In this document: piece after piece, positions 17,667 through 27,977 of the stretch | How positions within the stretch are numbered: the stretch's first letter is position 1 | How the letters are laid out: every line of letters begins with the position of its first letter | NCBI RefSeq assembly: GCF_003751225.1 | Contig: NZ_RJKE01000001.1 | Span: forward strand, 5,394,001-5,458,000 | Source: Actinocorallia herbida | GTDB lineage: Bacteria; Actinomycetota; Actinomycetes; Streptosporangiales; Streptosporangiaceae | DNA: 64,000 nucleotides | Reading direction: 5' to 3' | Translations under genes and position numbers: made by a program | Notes under the pieces: model-generated | What the model was told of the DNA's origin: nothing | What the model saw: only the letters and a program-made list of their open reading frames with translations | Database searches by the model: none

Positions 17667-20600
17667 TCAGCAGGTTCGGCGGTAGGGGACGGCGGGGGGT
17701 ATGTAAGACTTCCAGTCGGTGGGTGAGAGTGGGCCGACCTCGGCGCACAGGGCGGCTTTCAGTTCGGCGGGGTCGATGAGGTAGGTGCGCAGGCGGCCTT
17801 CGTCGTCGGTGGCCATGATCCGGGTTCCGACGGAGTCGAAGGCCATGGCGACGACCTGGATGGGGGACCAGTCCGTGCTGCGGGAGTAGAAGGAAGTGAG
17901 CGGGGGCCCGAGGGTTCTGCGTGCCTGGACGTCCCAGAGGCGGATCTGGCCGTGCCTGTCGGTCACCGCGAGCACCCTTCCGTTCGGGGAGAAGGCGATG
18001 GACGTGTCGAGCTTCACGCCAAAGCCGACGTCGGTCGGCGGGCGGGACATGTCGTTCCCGTCCCACAGCTTGACCTTGGTGTCGAGGATCCCGGGCTGCG
18101 CCGCGACGAGGCGATCCTTGCTGATCGCCCCCATTTCCGGCAGGTTCTGGTTGGGCTCGATGATGTGCAGGCCGGTGTCCAGGTCGATGACGCCCTGGTC
18201 CGGGCCGGTGAGCACGCCGCCGTTGGGCCCGAACACGATCTTCGGCAGGCCGTAGGAGCCGCTGCCCTTGCGGCCCGTGGCGGCGGCCCGGCGCGTCCCG
18301 GTGCCGAGGTCCCACAGTTCCATCGAGGGGATGCCCTCACCTGTCTGGCCGACCTTGACGAGCGTGCGGAGATCCGGGGAGAACGCGACCGCGTTGCGCC
18401 GTGGATCGATCTGTTCGCCTGTGCGCAGGGTGATCTTCTTGGCCTGGGCGCGGGTGTCCCAGATGTCGATGTCGCCGTTCTGATGGGAGTTCGCCAGGAG
18501 GCCTCCGTCTTTCGACAACGCGAACACGTCGGGGTCCAGGCGCTCATCGACGGAGAGGGGCAGCGTCGCGGTCCGAACGTGCCTCGCCGTGTCCCACAGC
18601 GCGATCTCCTCGACGCCGCGGACGGCGAGGACGGAGCCGTTTGTCGCCGTCGCGGATGGCGAAGGTCTTCCGGTCCGGACTCAACCCCATTGCGCTGTAA
18701 CCGTACTTCTGCTCGGCGGAGCGGCCTTTGATCGCCTTCTTCCCGTTCATCGGCCACAGCTCCAGGGACCTTTCCCGGTAGGCGAACACGCTGGTGGGGC
18801 CGAGGATCGCGGCCTCCACCCGATGCGGGATCTTGAGCAGGCGTTCTCCCGTGGCGACGTCGTAGACGAGTGCCCGATCCTTCTCCAGGGTGATCAGGCG
18901 GGCTCCGGTCGAGTCGAGTCCCGCGTAGGGTTCCGCCGGATGGAAGGCGATGGGGCCGGGCTGCCCGGTGCGGAGATCCCATACCCGCAGCTCGTTCCCT
19001 TCCTGGACGAGGGAGATGAAGCGCCCGTCCCCGGAGATGTCCATCGCGTTCGCGGACGAGGTGTCGATCGGCCCGCCCGGGACGGTGAAGGCGTTCGCCA
19101 CCGTGCCCGTGTCACCGTCCACGACCTTGATCGCGTCACCCTGCCCCCATACCTGGATGTTCTCGGACGAATTGACCAGCGACCACCCTTCGCCCAGGTC
19201 CGGGGCCGGGATGGTCGCCCTCTCCCACTGGTGGAAGAGGGTGAGCAGGGCATGGTGCGCGTCGGTTCCCCCGGGCGACAGGCTCGCGGCGGCGATCGCC
19301 AGGCGTTTGGCGGTGACGGGATCGGTGCGGCGCGTCGACACCGAGAGGTTGGCGACCCTGGAGCCATAAGCCTCGTCACGCTGCCGGGCGACCGTCCGGT
19401 TCTGCTCCTCCAGGGTCCGGCCCTGGACGATGGCGACGGCCGCGGCGCCGGTGGCGGCCAGGAGCAGAACGGCGAGGGCGGCGCTGAGCACGGTGCGCAT
19501 CCGGTTCCGCCGCCGGGCCAGGGCCGCGCCGGAATCCAGAAAGGCCTTCTCCGCGGTGTTGAGGGCCAGGTGGCGGCGGTCGGCGAGCCAGGACTGCGCC
19601 TCGGCGAGTGCCGGACCTTGAAGCAGGTCGCTCTTCCTGCGGCCCCGCTCGACCCAGCTCGTGGTCCTGGCGGTGATGCCCTGGTGGACCGCGAGTCCGT
19701 CTTGCTCTGCTTTCGCCCACTCCGCGAGACGGGGCCAGGCCCGGATGAGAGCGGCGCTGCGAAGCGTCACCGTCGGCTCCTCGCGCTGGTCGTCCCAGAG
19801 GAGGAGCCCCTGGTCGGTGAAGGCGTGCAGGAGCCGATCCAGGACCGCCGGGGAGGTGCTGCCGTCGTCGAACTGCGCACGAGTCGCGGAGCGCAACGCC
19901 TCGTCCGCGTGTTCGCTGCGGGTGACCAGCCGCAGCAGCACCCTCGGCACGGCCTCCTGCGCTCCCGGGTCGAGGCCGGCGAACACCGATTCGGCGAGTT
20001 CCCCGGCCGATTGCGTGGCGGGCGTCGGCGTCAGCGCCGGGACCGCGTGCTTCGCCGCCTGCGCGGGATCCGAGGTACCCGTGAGGCGCTCCAGGATCTC
20101 TTCGGCCGTCGGGCGGCTCGCCGGATCCTTGGACAGCGCCTCCGACACGAGCGACCTGAGCGGCTCGGCGAGCATCGTGGTGTCGGGGTGGTGCTCGCCG
20201 ACCCGGGACGCGATCGCATACCGGTTGTCGGCGTCGAAGGCGTGGCGCCCGTTGGCGGCCATCCACACGAGGGCTCCCCACCCCCACACGTCCACTCTGT
20301 CGTCCCCGCGCTCGCCGCGGTAGCGCTCCGGCGGCATATAGCGCAATGTGCCCTTGACCGGGCCCTCGGTCGGCGCGTGGCTCTCGATCCGGGCGATGCC
20401 GAAGTCCACGACGCGGGGGCCGTCAGGGCTGAGGAGGACGTTCTCCGGCTTCAGGTCCCGATGGACCACTCCCGCGCGGTGGATCGTGACCAGCGCCGCC
20501 GACATCCCGATCGCCAGCCTTCGCACTTCCGCCGCGGCGAGCGGGCCGTTGTGCTCGACGGCCTGCTTCAGATGCGGCCCCGCCACATGCTCACTCACCG

Positions 20601-20862
20601 CGAAGGGGATCGGCCCGTCGAAGTCCGCGGAGAGCAACGACGCGACGCAGACCGGTCTGTTCACCAGGAGCCAGGCCCGGACCTCGCTCCGGAACTCGGC
20701 ACGCTGAGCCTCTTGCGAATCGTGCAGGGTCTTGATGGCGACCCTTTTGCCGTCGGCGTCGTAACCCTCGTACACGACCCCGAAGCCGCCTGAGCCAAGA
20801 CGTCCATGAAGGTGATAGAGGCCCAGTTGCCGCGGGTCGCCCGGACGAAGCGCACTCGTCAC
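17667..20862 (-). pseudogene. Ser/Thr kinase with WD40-type repeats, one frameshift
   Basis: The N-terminal kinase has G-loop GSGGFG (23-28), Lys44, HRDLKPEN (Asp136) and DFG (153-155), all intact. A helical STAND-associated-like region (about 290-445) follows, then one membrane helix (about 457-479) and WD40-like repeats. At 18640-18642 (a TTT run on the plus strand) the frame shifts. One extra base turns the expected D-N-G-S-V-L-A-V into a run of Arg/Pro ending at 18544. The correct continuation, ending at 17667, resumes with GSVLAVRGVEEIALWDTARH. Corrected length is about 1064 residues. Either a real inactivation of the propeller or a homopolymer sequencing error; the kinase domain itself would still be made. 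Confidence 0.85.
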
Positions 20863-21019
20863 AAAACCTCCATGAAGAACGTCGAAACGCGTCCAGCGAA
20901 GTCGATCACGTAGACGGAAACAGGCTCAGGGAAGTTCGGGACCGCAGGGACAAGATCCCGCCCGTCAGAGCCCCTGGCGAGCACGAGGCGGCTCCGGGCA
21001 CGATCTGTCAGTCGTCTCG

Positions 21020-21150
21020 CCAGGCGTGGTGGCGGTGGTCGTGGACGTGGAGGAGTGGCGGAGGGCGCGACCGAAGTCCGCGGGGTGGCGGAAGCCCCAG
21101 CGGACCGCGATGCCGCCGATCGGGATGGCCTGTCCCGGCTGAGCGCTCCG
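21020..21150 (-). pseudogene. C-terminal HTH fragment of an AraC-type regulator
   Basis: Minus-strand frame with IGGIAVRWGFRHPADFGRALRH, matching the second helix-turn-helix of AraC regulators (usual I..IA.RWGF.....F.R.FR). Nothing upstream of it in frame is recognisable. The rest of the 20863-21428 gap holds no supported gene. Confidence 0.5.
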
Positions 21151-21428
21151 AGACTCAGGTCAGGTCCACGCCGCGTCGGCGGAGGTGGGCCCCGTCTTGG
21201 GAGGGCGGCTCTTGGCGCCGGAGTCGCTTCGTGGATGCGGGGTCACCCGTCGCGCAGCGGAGGCGGAGGTGGATGGTGGCGGGGTGGAGCCCGACCCGGC
21301 CGGCCGGGTTCGCCGCAGGCTGATGCGGGAGGCCGAAAGTCGGGGCGAAAGTCGTCCTGTCCGACGAAGCCAAGTGAGTGACCGCTCGCCATGCTGACAG
21401 CGCCGATCATCGATGAAAGGCGGCTTCC

Positions 21429-23423
21429 GTGGGACGACGTGTTCTGTCCTTGCTGATGATCCTGGTGCTGCCTCTGGGGCTGGCGAGCCCCGCCACGGCT
21501 GCACCGCCGGGGCCTTCCGGCCCGCTCGGGGTGCACCAGGCGCAGAGCACCGCCGGCCCTCCGGAGGCCGGATCGGATGCGCCCGTCATCGACGATGCCT
21601 CCTCGGGGGGCCGTATCGTCAAGGCGACGACGCCCAGACCGGCGAGCGCCGCACGCGTGGTGGACGAGGGCTACGGCGACGACCAGCTCAACACGGCGCC
21701 GACGAGGTGGTGGACCGTCAACGGCTGGACCGCGGAGGAGATCTACGACTACGCGATCGACATCGGCGCCCGCATCAGCGACGTCGCCGTCCAGCCCGGC
21801 TCGCAGGTGCGCTTCACGGCCACCCTCGTCGAGAACGCGGGCTCCTACTGGGTGTCGGGCTGGGCCCTGTGGTACGGCCTCACCGAGGCCCAGGTGCTGA
21901 ACTATGCCAACGCCTACGGCCAGCGGCCGGTGTCGATCAGCCGGTACTGGACCTCCGGCGGCTGGCGGTTCGCCGTCGGGACGCTGGACAACACCGGCGC
22001 CGGCGCGCGCGCCTGGTGGTGGTACTACGGCGACACGAACTACATGTTCGACCGCCAGCAGGCGACGCCGGGCGCGAGACCGACCCGGATCCGCCCGTTC
22101 GACGACGGCGGCGTCCGCCGGTTCGACATGCTCATGTCGGAGAGTTCCGCCCAGTGGTGGTGGTGGCTCGGCGGCGGAGTCGGCAACATCAACGACGTCA
22201 TCCGCCAGAACGGCGCACGGATCGTCGACGCGAGCCGCAACGGCGACGGCAGCTTCAACGGGATCATGCTCCGCAACACCACCGGGTACACGCCCGGCTG
22301 GTGGTACGGGTTCACCCACGGCGAGCTGAACCTGAAGGCGCTGCGGCTGGGCGCCCGGTTGATCACCGCGCAGGGGTACACCGAGGGCGGTCGCGAGCTG
22401 TTCATCGGAACGATGAGCCGTGAGGCGGGGAACAACATCGACCTGGCCAAGGCGATGGTGCAGAACACCGTGTTCCATACCGCGCTGGCGCACGGCGGCG
22501 GCGGAGCCGTCGCCGAACTCAGCGACTCGGTGCTGGGCAGGATCGGCTTCGCCTACGGCCCCCCGCAGGACGCGCGGACGCGCATCGCGAGCGTCTCCAA
22601 GACCTTCGCCGCCGCGGAACTGATGAAGCTCGCCGCAGCGGGCAGAGTATCCCTGGACAACCCGGTCTCCACCTATCTGCCCGGTGTCAACGGAGGCGGC
22701 TCCATCACCCTGCGGATGCTGCTGCGACATACCAGCGGTCTGTACAACTTCACCGACGCCCTGCCCGACTTCTCCACCACGATGTCCCAGGGGTACACCT
22801 ACCCGCAGCTCCTGGCGATCGTGAACGCCCACGCCCCGCTCTTCAGCCCCGGCGCCCGGTACAGCTACTCCAACAGCAACTACCTGGTCATCGGCATGAT
22901 CATCGAGCGGGTCACCGGCTACACCTACGCCGACGCCCTGTACCGGGACATCCTCAGCCCGCTCCAGCTGAGCGGGACCTCCGTGCCGACGGGCACCGCC
23001 ATCTCCTCGGTGCGGCTGCGCGGGTACTGGTGGAACGGCTCCAGCACGGTGGAGGTGACCGACCAGAACGCCTCAAGGTGGGCCCCCGGCGGCCAGATGA
23101 TCTCCACCGTCTCCGACGTCAACACGTTCTTCAAGAACCTGCTGAACGGAACCATCACCGGGACCGCCGCGGCGGACCAGATGAAGACCAGCCTCGTCTA
23201 CACAGGCGAGGGCAGCAAGTACGCGGGCCTTGGCATGTTCCGCTCGACCTGGTGCGGCAAGTACGTCTACTGGCACGACGGCAGCATCCCCGGCTACCGG
23301 ACCTGGTCGGTCCACTCCGCGGACGGCAAGCGCAGCCTGACCTGGTCCTACTCCGACCAGCGCCGCGCCACGGACGTGAACTACGACGAGGAGTTCATCG
23401 AAAGCATCTTCTGCAACCTGTGA
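21429..23423 (+). CDS. Secreted serine hydrolase, class C beta-lactamase fold with N-terminal repeat domain
   Basis: A 664-residue exported protein; signal peptide ends ASPATAA near residue 25. Residues about 90-345 hold roughly four Trp/Tyr-rich repeats (GARISDVAV, RPVSISRY, PTRIRPF, GARIVDAS, GARLITAQ), the layout of the N-terminal half of polyglycine-hydrolase-like proteins. Residues about 370-664 are a serine hydrolase of the beta-lactamase/D-Ala-D-Ala-peptidase superfamily: Ser388-V-S-Lys391, Tyr480-S-Asn482 and His616-Asp-Gly. All catalytic motifs are intact, so it should be an active extracellular peptidase or esterase. Starts at GTG 21429 after GAAAGG. Possible alternative: a D-aminopeptidase. 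Confidence 0.87.
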   Translation: MGRRVLSLLMILVLPLGLASPATAAPPGPSGPLGVHQAQSTAGPPEAGSDAPVIDDASSGGRIVKATTPRPASAARVVDEGYGDDQLNTAPTRWWTVNGWTAEEIYDYAIDIGARISDVAVQPGSQVRFTATLVENAGSYWVSGWALWYGLTEAQVLNYANAYGQRPVSISRYWTSGGWRFAVGTLDNTGAGARAWWWYYGDTNYMFDRQQATPGARPTRIRPFDDGGVRRFDMLMSESSAQWWWWLGGGVGNINDVIRQNGARIVDASRNGDGSFNGIMLRNTTGYTPGWWYGFTHGELNLKALRLGARLITAQGYTEGGRELFIGTMSREAGNNIDLAKAMVQNTVFHTALAHGGGGAVAELSDSVLGRIGFAYGPPQDARTRIASVSKTFAAAELMKLAAAGRVSLDNPVSTYLPGVNGGGSITLRMLLRHTSGLYNFTDALPDFSTTMSQGYTYPQLLAIVNAHAPLFSPGARYSYSNSNYLVIGMIIERVTGYTYADALYRDILSPLQLSGTSVPTGTAISSVRLRGYWWNGSSTVEVTDQNASRWAPGGQMISTVSDVNTFFKNLLNGTITGTAAADQMKTSLVYTGEGSKYAGLGMFRSTWCGKYVYWHDGSIPGYRTWSVHSADGKRSLTWSYSDQRRATDVNYDEEFIESIFCNL

Positions 23424-23435
23424 CCCGCCCCCGGG

Positions 23436-23465
23436 GCCCGGCGGCGTCGATCGACGCCGCCGGGC
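23436..23465 (+). terminator. Terminator of the serine hydrolase gene
   Basis: Perfect 30-base palindrome (15-base arms meeting at 23450/23451) 13 bases after the stop at 23423. Strong hairpin without U-tract. Confidence 0.75.
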
Positions 23466-23679
23466 GCCTGGGAGCGCGCCCTCCCCCACCGCACGGCGGC
23501 CCCCGATCCCGCACCGCTGTGCCTTCCTCGCCCGCCGACCTGTGGTGCCTCCCTTTCGGCTGCACCGTTTTCGGCTCCGGAGAGCCACCTCCGTCCTGAG
23601 GGCCACCGAAATCGGCGTCCGTCACGTCCAACACAGCAGAGGACGGGGGTCCTACGCGGACGAGGAGAGGCGGACCTGC

Positions 23680-25080
23680 ATGGAGATCATCGACCAGCGA
23701 TTGGCGCGGGTGACCGTCGAGACGAGGGAGGGCGGGCGCAGGACGGGGTCGGGGCTCGTCCTGGGGGAACGGCTCGTGCTGACCGCGCTCGAACTCGTCG
23801 AGGCCGACCGGCCCGTCCGGGTGGACGCCGCCGTGCGCGGCGGCGTCGTGTCCCGGCGCGCCACGGTGACCGACACCGTCGCACGGCTCGGCATCGCGCT
23901 GCTCCTCCTCGAAGAGAAGATCCCCGTCTCCGGGGCGCTGCGCCACCCCTGGGGAGCGCTGTCGGCGGCACAGCGCCGGATCGGGGCCGCGCTCACCTGG
24001 TGGCCGGAGGACGCCCCGGAAGCCAGGACCGTGGTCGGGTCGCTCGCCGACATCCGCCCACTCGGCGGCGCCGATGAGTTCGAGCGGTTCGAGGAGGCCG
24101 ACCGCGGGCGGTACCTCGTCCGTGTCGGCGCGAAGACCGGCCCCCGGTTCGGCGCGCTCCTGCTGGCCGGCCGGTCCTTTCCGGTGGGCATCGTCGTCGA
24201 CCGGCAGGACGGCAGGGACGTCGTCGTGTCGCTCCAGGAACTGCACCAGGACGGGGAGCTCGCCTGGCTGTGCCGGAGCCGGGAGGCGGCCCTGCCCAGG
24301 GTCGTCCCGCTGCGCGCCCCCACCCCGGCCTTCTTCATGCCGGTGCTCGGCATCCTCATCGGATCGTCCGGGATCTTCGCCGGGCTCCTGGTCGACGACT
24401 ACCTCACCGGGGCCGCGGTCTGGCTGACGGTGTTCGCGACGGTCTTCGCGGCCTGGCGGCTCCAGTCCTGGTACCGCCACCGCCACGAGATCCGGTCCCG
24501 GCTCAGCGCGATCCGGTCCGGCCTGCTGGTCGCCCTGGCCCTCGTCTGCGTGTGCGTCCTGGACGGCCTGGTCTTCTTCGCCCCGGCCGCCTCCAAGGGC
24601 GGCGAGCCGTACTGCGCGTACGACGTCGCGGCGCAGATCGCCGTGCCGCTGGAACCCGGCGGCCTGATCCAGGGCTCCTTCGTCGCGCGGGCGCACGCGA
24701 TCAAAGCGGTGAGCGTGATCGCAGGGCTCGACGAAACGCTGACCAGCCTCGAGGCGCCGCACCCGCTCAAGATCCGGCTTTGGGCGGAGGACGGGTCCGT
24801 CGACGTGTCGGTGAACCGCCCCGACCTCGGCGAGAACAACGGCTTCACCCGGTTCCAGTTCGAGCGGGAGATCGCGCTGGAGCGCGGCAAGACCTATCTG
24901 CTGAGGGTCACCAATGACTCCCCGGACCAGATCGTGAGCCTCTACACCACCCGCGTCGGCGGCACCGAGGTCGGCACCGTGCGCGACAGCCAGGTCCTGG
25001 TCGTCGAGCAGGTCGGCAACCCCTCCCGGCACTGGGAGGCCGGATGGGCCGTGAGCGGGTGCGTCGAGGCGCTGCGATGA
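23680..25080 (+). CDS. Membrane protein with degenerate trypsin-like domain
   Basis: A 466-residue protein. The N-terminus (GRRTGSGLVLGERLVLTALELVE) follows the opening of trypsin-like proteases, but the position of the catalytic His in the usual LTA.H reads Leu/Glu, and no G-x-S-G serine motif follows. It is a dead protease fold of about 200 residues. Three membrane segments lie around 218-305 (VLGILIGSSGIFAGLL, AAVWLTVFATVFAAW, LVALALVCVCVLDGLVFF). After these is an exported beta-rich domain of about 155 residues that begins with a Cys pair region and ends at the TGA. The TGA overlaps the next ATG (ATGA), giving a coupled two-gene operon. Probable surface sensor; function unknown. Confidence 0.75.
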   Translation: MEIIDQRLARVTVETREGGRRTGSGLVLGERLVLTALELVEADRPVRVDAAVRGGVVSRRATVTDTVARLGIALLLLEEKIPVSGALRHPWGALSAAQRRIGAALTWWPEDAPEARTVVGSLADIRPLGGADEFERFEEADRGRYLVRVGAKTGPRFGALLLAGRSFPVGIVVDRQDGRDVVVSLQELHQDGELAWLCRSREAALPRVVPLRAPTPAFFMPVLGILIGSSGIFAGLLVDDYLTGAAVWLTVFATVFAAWRLQSWYRHRHEIRSRLSAIRSGLLVALALVCVCVLDGLVFFAPAASKGGEPYCAYDVAAQIAVPLEPGGLIQGSFVARAHAIKAVSVIAGLDETLTSLEAPHPLKIRLWAEDGSVDVSVNRPDLGENNGFTRFQFEREIALERGKTYLLRVTNDSPDQIVSLYTTRVGGTEVGTVRDSQVLVVEQVGNPSRHWEAGWAVSGCVEALR

Positions 25081-26243
25081 GCTCGCCGCGATGGCGGGTG
25101 CCGGGCCTCCGCGAGACCGGGCCCACTCTGGACGCGCGGTCGGTGCGGGTGAGCGCCCGGCTGACCTATGTCCGGCTCCCGGATGCGGACGCGCGCGCGG
25201 CGTTCGAGGCGGACGCGCGGCGCCTGCTCGCCCTCGACGACCCGCACCTGGTCCGGTGGATCGCCTGGTTTCCCGGCCCCGGGGGCGACGTGGCCGCCGT
25301 GCTCACCGAGGATGTGGCCGGGGCCGCGCTGTCGGGGATACTCGCGCGCCACGGGCCGGTCTCCGCGGACGCCGCACTGGTCGTCCTGCGGTCGTGTCTG
25401 CTGGCCCTCGCGGCGGCGGGGCCGCATCCAGGGCTGAGCACGGACAACGTCTTCGTCACCGACGCGGGCGAGGTGAAAGTGGCCGGCTGGGAGGCGCGGG
25501 GGGCACCCGCCTCCTCGGCACACGACCCGGTCCGGCTGGCCCTGGCCTGCGTGCCGGGCCCGGTGCGGAAAGGGCCTTTGGCCGCGCTGGCGGCGCTGGA
25601 CGGCCGAGATCCGGCGGAGGCGCTGGAGGCGCTGCCCGCGGTCGCGGCCCAATACGGACGGTCGTGGCAGGCCCGTGGCACCGCGGAACTCTCCCGGGCG
25701 GTCGGCGGTCTCACCCGTCGCCGCCGCCGTCCGGGACGCTGGGGCCTAGCGGGGTGCGCGGTCGGGGCGCTCGTCCTCGGCGCGTCGGCGGTCGTCGTTA
25801 TCGGCGGCCAGCCGGAGCGGGATCCCTCGGCGGGCGCGACGGCGGCCCCTTCGGCATCCGTGCGGCGGTCCACCGTGCCCGTGCAGTCCGCCGCGGGCTG
25901 GCAGGCGACCGGGATCTCTGCGACCGTCGGCGAGACCGTGCGGATCCAGACCGAGGGAGGCGCCTGGACCGTGGACTACCGCATGTACCCACCGGTCGGC
26001 CCCGAAGGCTACAGCCCCGCCGTCGACCGGAGGATCTCCGCCGCCGCCGACTGCAAGGTCCATGCGGGCGCCCCCTACGGGGCCCTTCTCGCCCGCATCG
26101 GCGACGGCCCCGTAGTGCCCGTGAACCGGCTGGCCGACCTCACGGCCGAGGCCCCCGGCCCCGTCCGGCTCCGCGTCAACGACGGCGATCCCTGCCTGGC
26201 CGACAACAGGGGCGTCCTGTCCGTGCTGGTCTTCCCTCCCTGA
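25077..26243 (+). CDS. Pseudokinase with transmembrane helix and LecA-like extracellular domain
   Basis: A 388-residue type of membrane protein. Residues about 25-215 follow the protein-kinase fold (DPHLVRWIAWF, AAVLTEDVAGAALSGIL, HPGLSTDNVFVTDAGEVKVAGWE), but the HRD loop reads HPG, DFG reads AGW, and the beta3 Lys is absent, so it should not phosphorylate. One membrane helix sits at about 222-245. The outside domain (about 278-388) resembles the galactose-binding LecA fold: GWQATGISATVGETVRIQT, PYGALLARIG, and a calcium-site-like NDGDPCLADN near the end. ATG 25077 overlaps the upstream stop. It may bind a glycan outside and signal through partners inside (inference). Confidence 0.75.
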   Translation: MSSPRWRVPGLRETGPTLDARSVRVSARLTYVRLPDADARAAFEADARRLLALDDPHLVRWIAWFPGPGGDVAAVLTEDVAGAALSGILARHGPVSADAALVVLRSCLLALAAAGPHPGLSTDNVFVTDAGEVKVAGWEARGAPASSAHDPVRLALACVPGPVRKGPLAALAALDGRDPAEALEALPAVAAQYGRSWQARGTAELSRAVGGLTRRRRRPGRWGLAGCAVGALVLGASAVVVIGGQPERDPSAGATAAPSASVRRSTVPVQSAAGWQATGISATVGETVRIQTEGGAWTVDYRMYPPVGPEGYSPAVDRRISAAADCKVHAGAPYGALLARIGDGPVVPVNRLADLTAEAPGPVRLRVNDGDPCLADNRGVLSVLVFPP

Positions 26244-26245
26244 GG

Positions 26246-27970
26246 TCAGGATCCGCCGCACGTGTACCGCGGATCCGATCCCAGGAACTCCGCGTTCCCA
26301 AGTGCGAACACCCCGCCGTCGCAGGCTCCCAGCCAGTACCCGCCCCCGTCCGCGGTCGGGGCCATGCCCGTGACGGGCCCGTTCAGCGGCTCGTCCGCCA
26401 TCGAACCGTGGAACTCGGCGTCACCGAAGGAGAAGACACCGCCGTCCTCCGCCGTCAGCCAGTAGCCGCCCCCGGTCGGGGTGGCGTCGATGTCGACCAC
26501 AGGCCCGTTCAGCGGCTCGTCCGCCATCGAACCGTAGAACTCGGCATCACCGAAGGAGAAGACACCGCCGTCCTCCGCCGTCAGCCAGTAGCCCTCCGAC
26601 GAGGCGGTGGGGGCGATCGCCCGGACCGGCGCGTTCAGGCTCTCATCGGCCATGGAGCCGTAGAACTCCGCGTTGCCGAAGGAGAAGACACCGCCGTCCT
26701 TCGCGACGAGCCAGTAGCCGCCCCCGTCCGCGGTGGAGGCGATGCCCGTGACCGGCTCGTTCAGCGGCTCGTCCGCCATCGAACCGTAGAACTCGGCGTC
26801 ACCGAAGGAGAAGACACCGCCGTCGGCGGCGACGAGCCAGTACCCCTCGCCGGTGGGGGTGCGGGCCATCCCCACGATGTCGTCGACCTCGATGCCCTCG
26901 TCCGGAGCCGAACCGTACGACTGTGCCGCGCCGTACTCCGTCACGCCGCCGTCCGTCGCCGCCTGCCAGTACCCGTCGCCCTCGACCGTGGCGACGGGGC
27001 CGAGTGCGGTGGGCTCGGCGGGCTCGGCCACCGGCAGGTCCTCGGGCTCGGCGGGGTCGGCGTCGGCCGCGTCGGCGGGATCCGCGGAGTCAGCGGAATC
27101 GCCGGGGTCGGCGGAGTCGGCGGGATCTGCGGAGTCGGCCGGGGCGGGCGAGGTGTCATCGGGCTCGGCGGGGCGCACGACCGGTGCGTCGTCGGGTCCC
27201 GGGGGTTCGTGGTGAGTGAGCAGCGCCCGGTCCGCGCCTTCGGGCACCCAACTGTACGAACGCGTCGTGATCGGCACCCGGTCCCGGACGAAGCCGCCGG
27301 TGAACTTGGCGTCGCTCATCAGCGGGATCGCGATGCCCGGCCGCTCGTCGGGGAAGACGCACCAGCCGGGGTCCTTGTTCAGGCCCACGACGCAGGAGGC
27401 CTCCTCCCTGATCTTCTGTTTCCAGCCCAGGACCGAGGACTCTCCGGCCCAGTGGCTCGGCACCCAGTGCAGCACCGCCTCGGCCGTCACGCCGTCCTGA
27501 AGGGGCTCGTTCCAGCCGAACGAGACGTGGTACCGCGCACCGGCCTTGAGATCGTCGGTGTCGGTTCCGGTCACGCCGGGATGCGGTTCGTTCGCGTCGT
27601 CATCGAGCGCGACGTCCTTGACCGCGTCCGGAAGATCGGTGTCGATCGTGTAGTCATCCCATTCCGCCGGAACGGTGAATCCGTAAATGTCGACGCCCAC
27701 CTCGAGATAATCGTCGAGGCGCTGGAGGGAGCACAGCTCCTCCTCGGTCAGCTCGAACCAGATCTCGATCGAATAGCGGTCCGCGTCCGCGATGTCGGTG
27801 ACGTCCACATCGCCGGTCCGCGGCCAGTGCGGGCCTTCGCAGTTCAGTGCGGAGGCCTCCCGCCAGCCGACCACGGCGGACGTCAGGACCACGGCGACCA
27901 CCACCGTGAAAAGTGTCAGACGGTACAATCCATTGCGGCCCGTTCGACGGGCCACCGTCCCGTTTCCCAT
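26246..27970 (-). CDS. Surface-exposed protein with six GYW repeats
   Basis: A 574-residue protein with an N-terminal membrane anchor or signal (LYRLTLFTVVVAVVLTSAVVGW). An extracellular domain of about 220 residues follows, with four cysteines. Next is an acidic Ser-Ala-Asp-Pro linker of tandem DSADPA-like units, then six repeats of about 44 residues of the form GYWL.A.DGGVFSFGDAEFYGS. Such repeats occur in secreted actinobacterial hydrolases and surface proteins and probably form a propeller; no catalytic motif was seen. A longer in-frame start at 28000 exists, but the promoter at 27978-28007 places transcription start at the ATG at 27970, so that start and a leaderless mRNA are preferred. 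Ends two bases from the convergent pseudokinase gene. Confidence 0.82.
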   Translation of the reverse strand: MGNGTVARRTGRNGLYRLTLFTVVVAVVLTSAVVGWREASALNCEGPHWPRTGDVDVTDIADADRYSIEIWFELTEEELCSLQRLDDYLEVGVDIYGFTVPAEWDDYTIDTDLPDAVKDVALDDDANEPHPGVTGTDTDDLKAGARYHVSFGWNEPLQDGVTAEAVLHWVPSHWAGESSVLGWKQKIREEASCVVGLNKDPGWCVFPDERPGIAIPLMSDAKFTGGFVRDRVPITTRSYSWVPEGADRALLTHHEPPGPDDAPVVRPAEPDDTSPAPADSADPADSADPGDSADSADPADAADADPAEPEDLPVAEPAEPTALGPVATVEGDGYWQAATDGGVTEYGAAQSYGSAPDEGIEVDDIVGMARTPTGEGYWLVAADGGVFSFGDAEFYGSMADEPLNEPVTGIASTADGGGYWLVAKDGGVFSFGNAEFYGSMADESLNAPVRAIAPTASSEGYWLTAEDGGVFSFGDAEFYGSMADEPLNGPVVDIDATPTGGGYWLTAEDGGVFSFGDAEFHGSMADEPLNGPVTGMAPTADGGGYWLGACDGGVFALGNAEFLGSDPRYTCGGS

Positions 27971-27977
27971 ACCGAAT

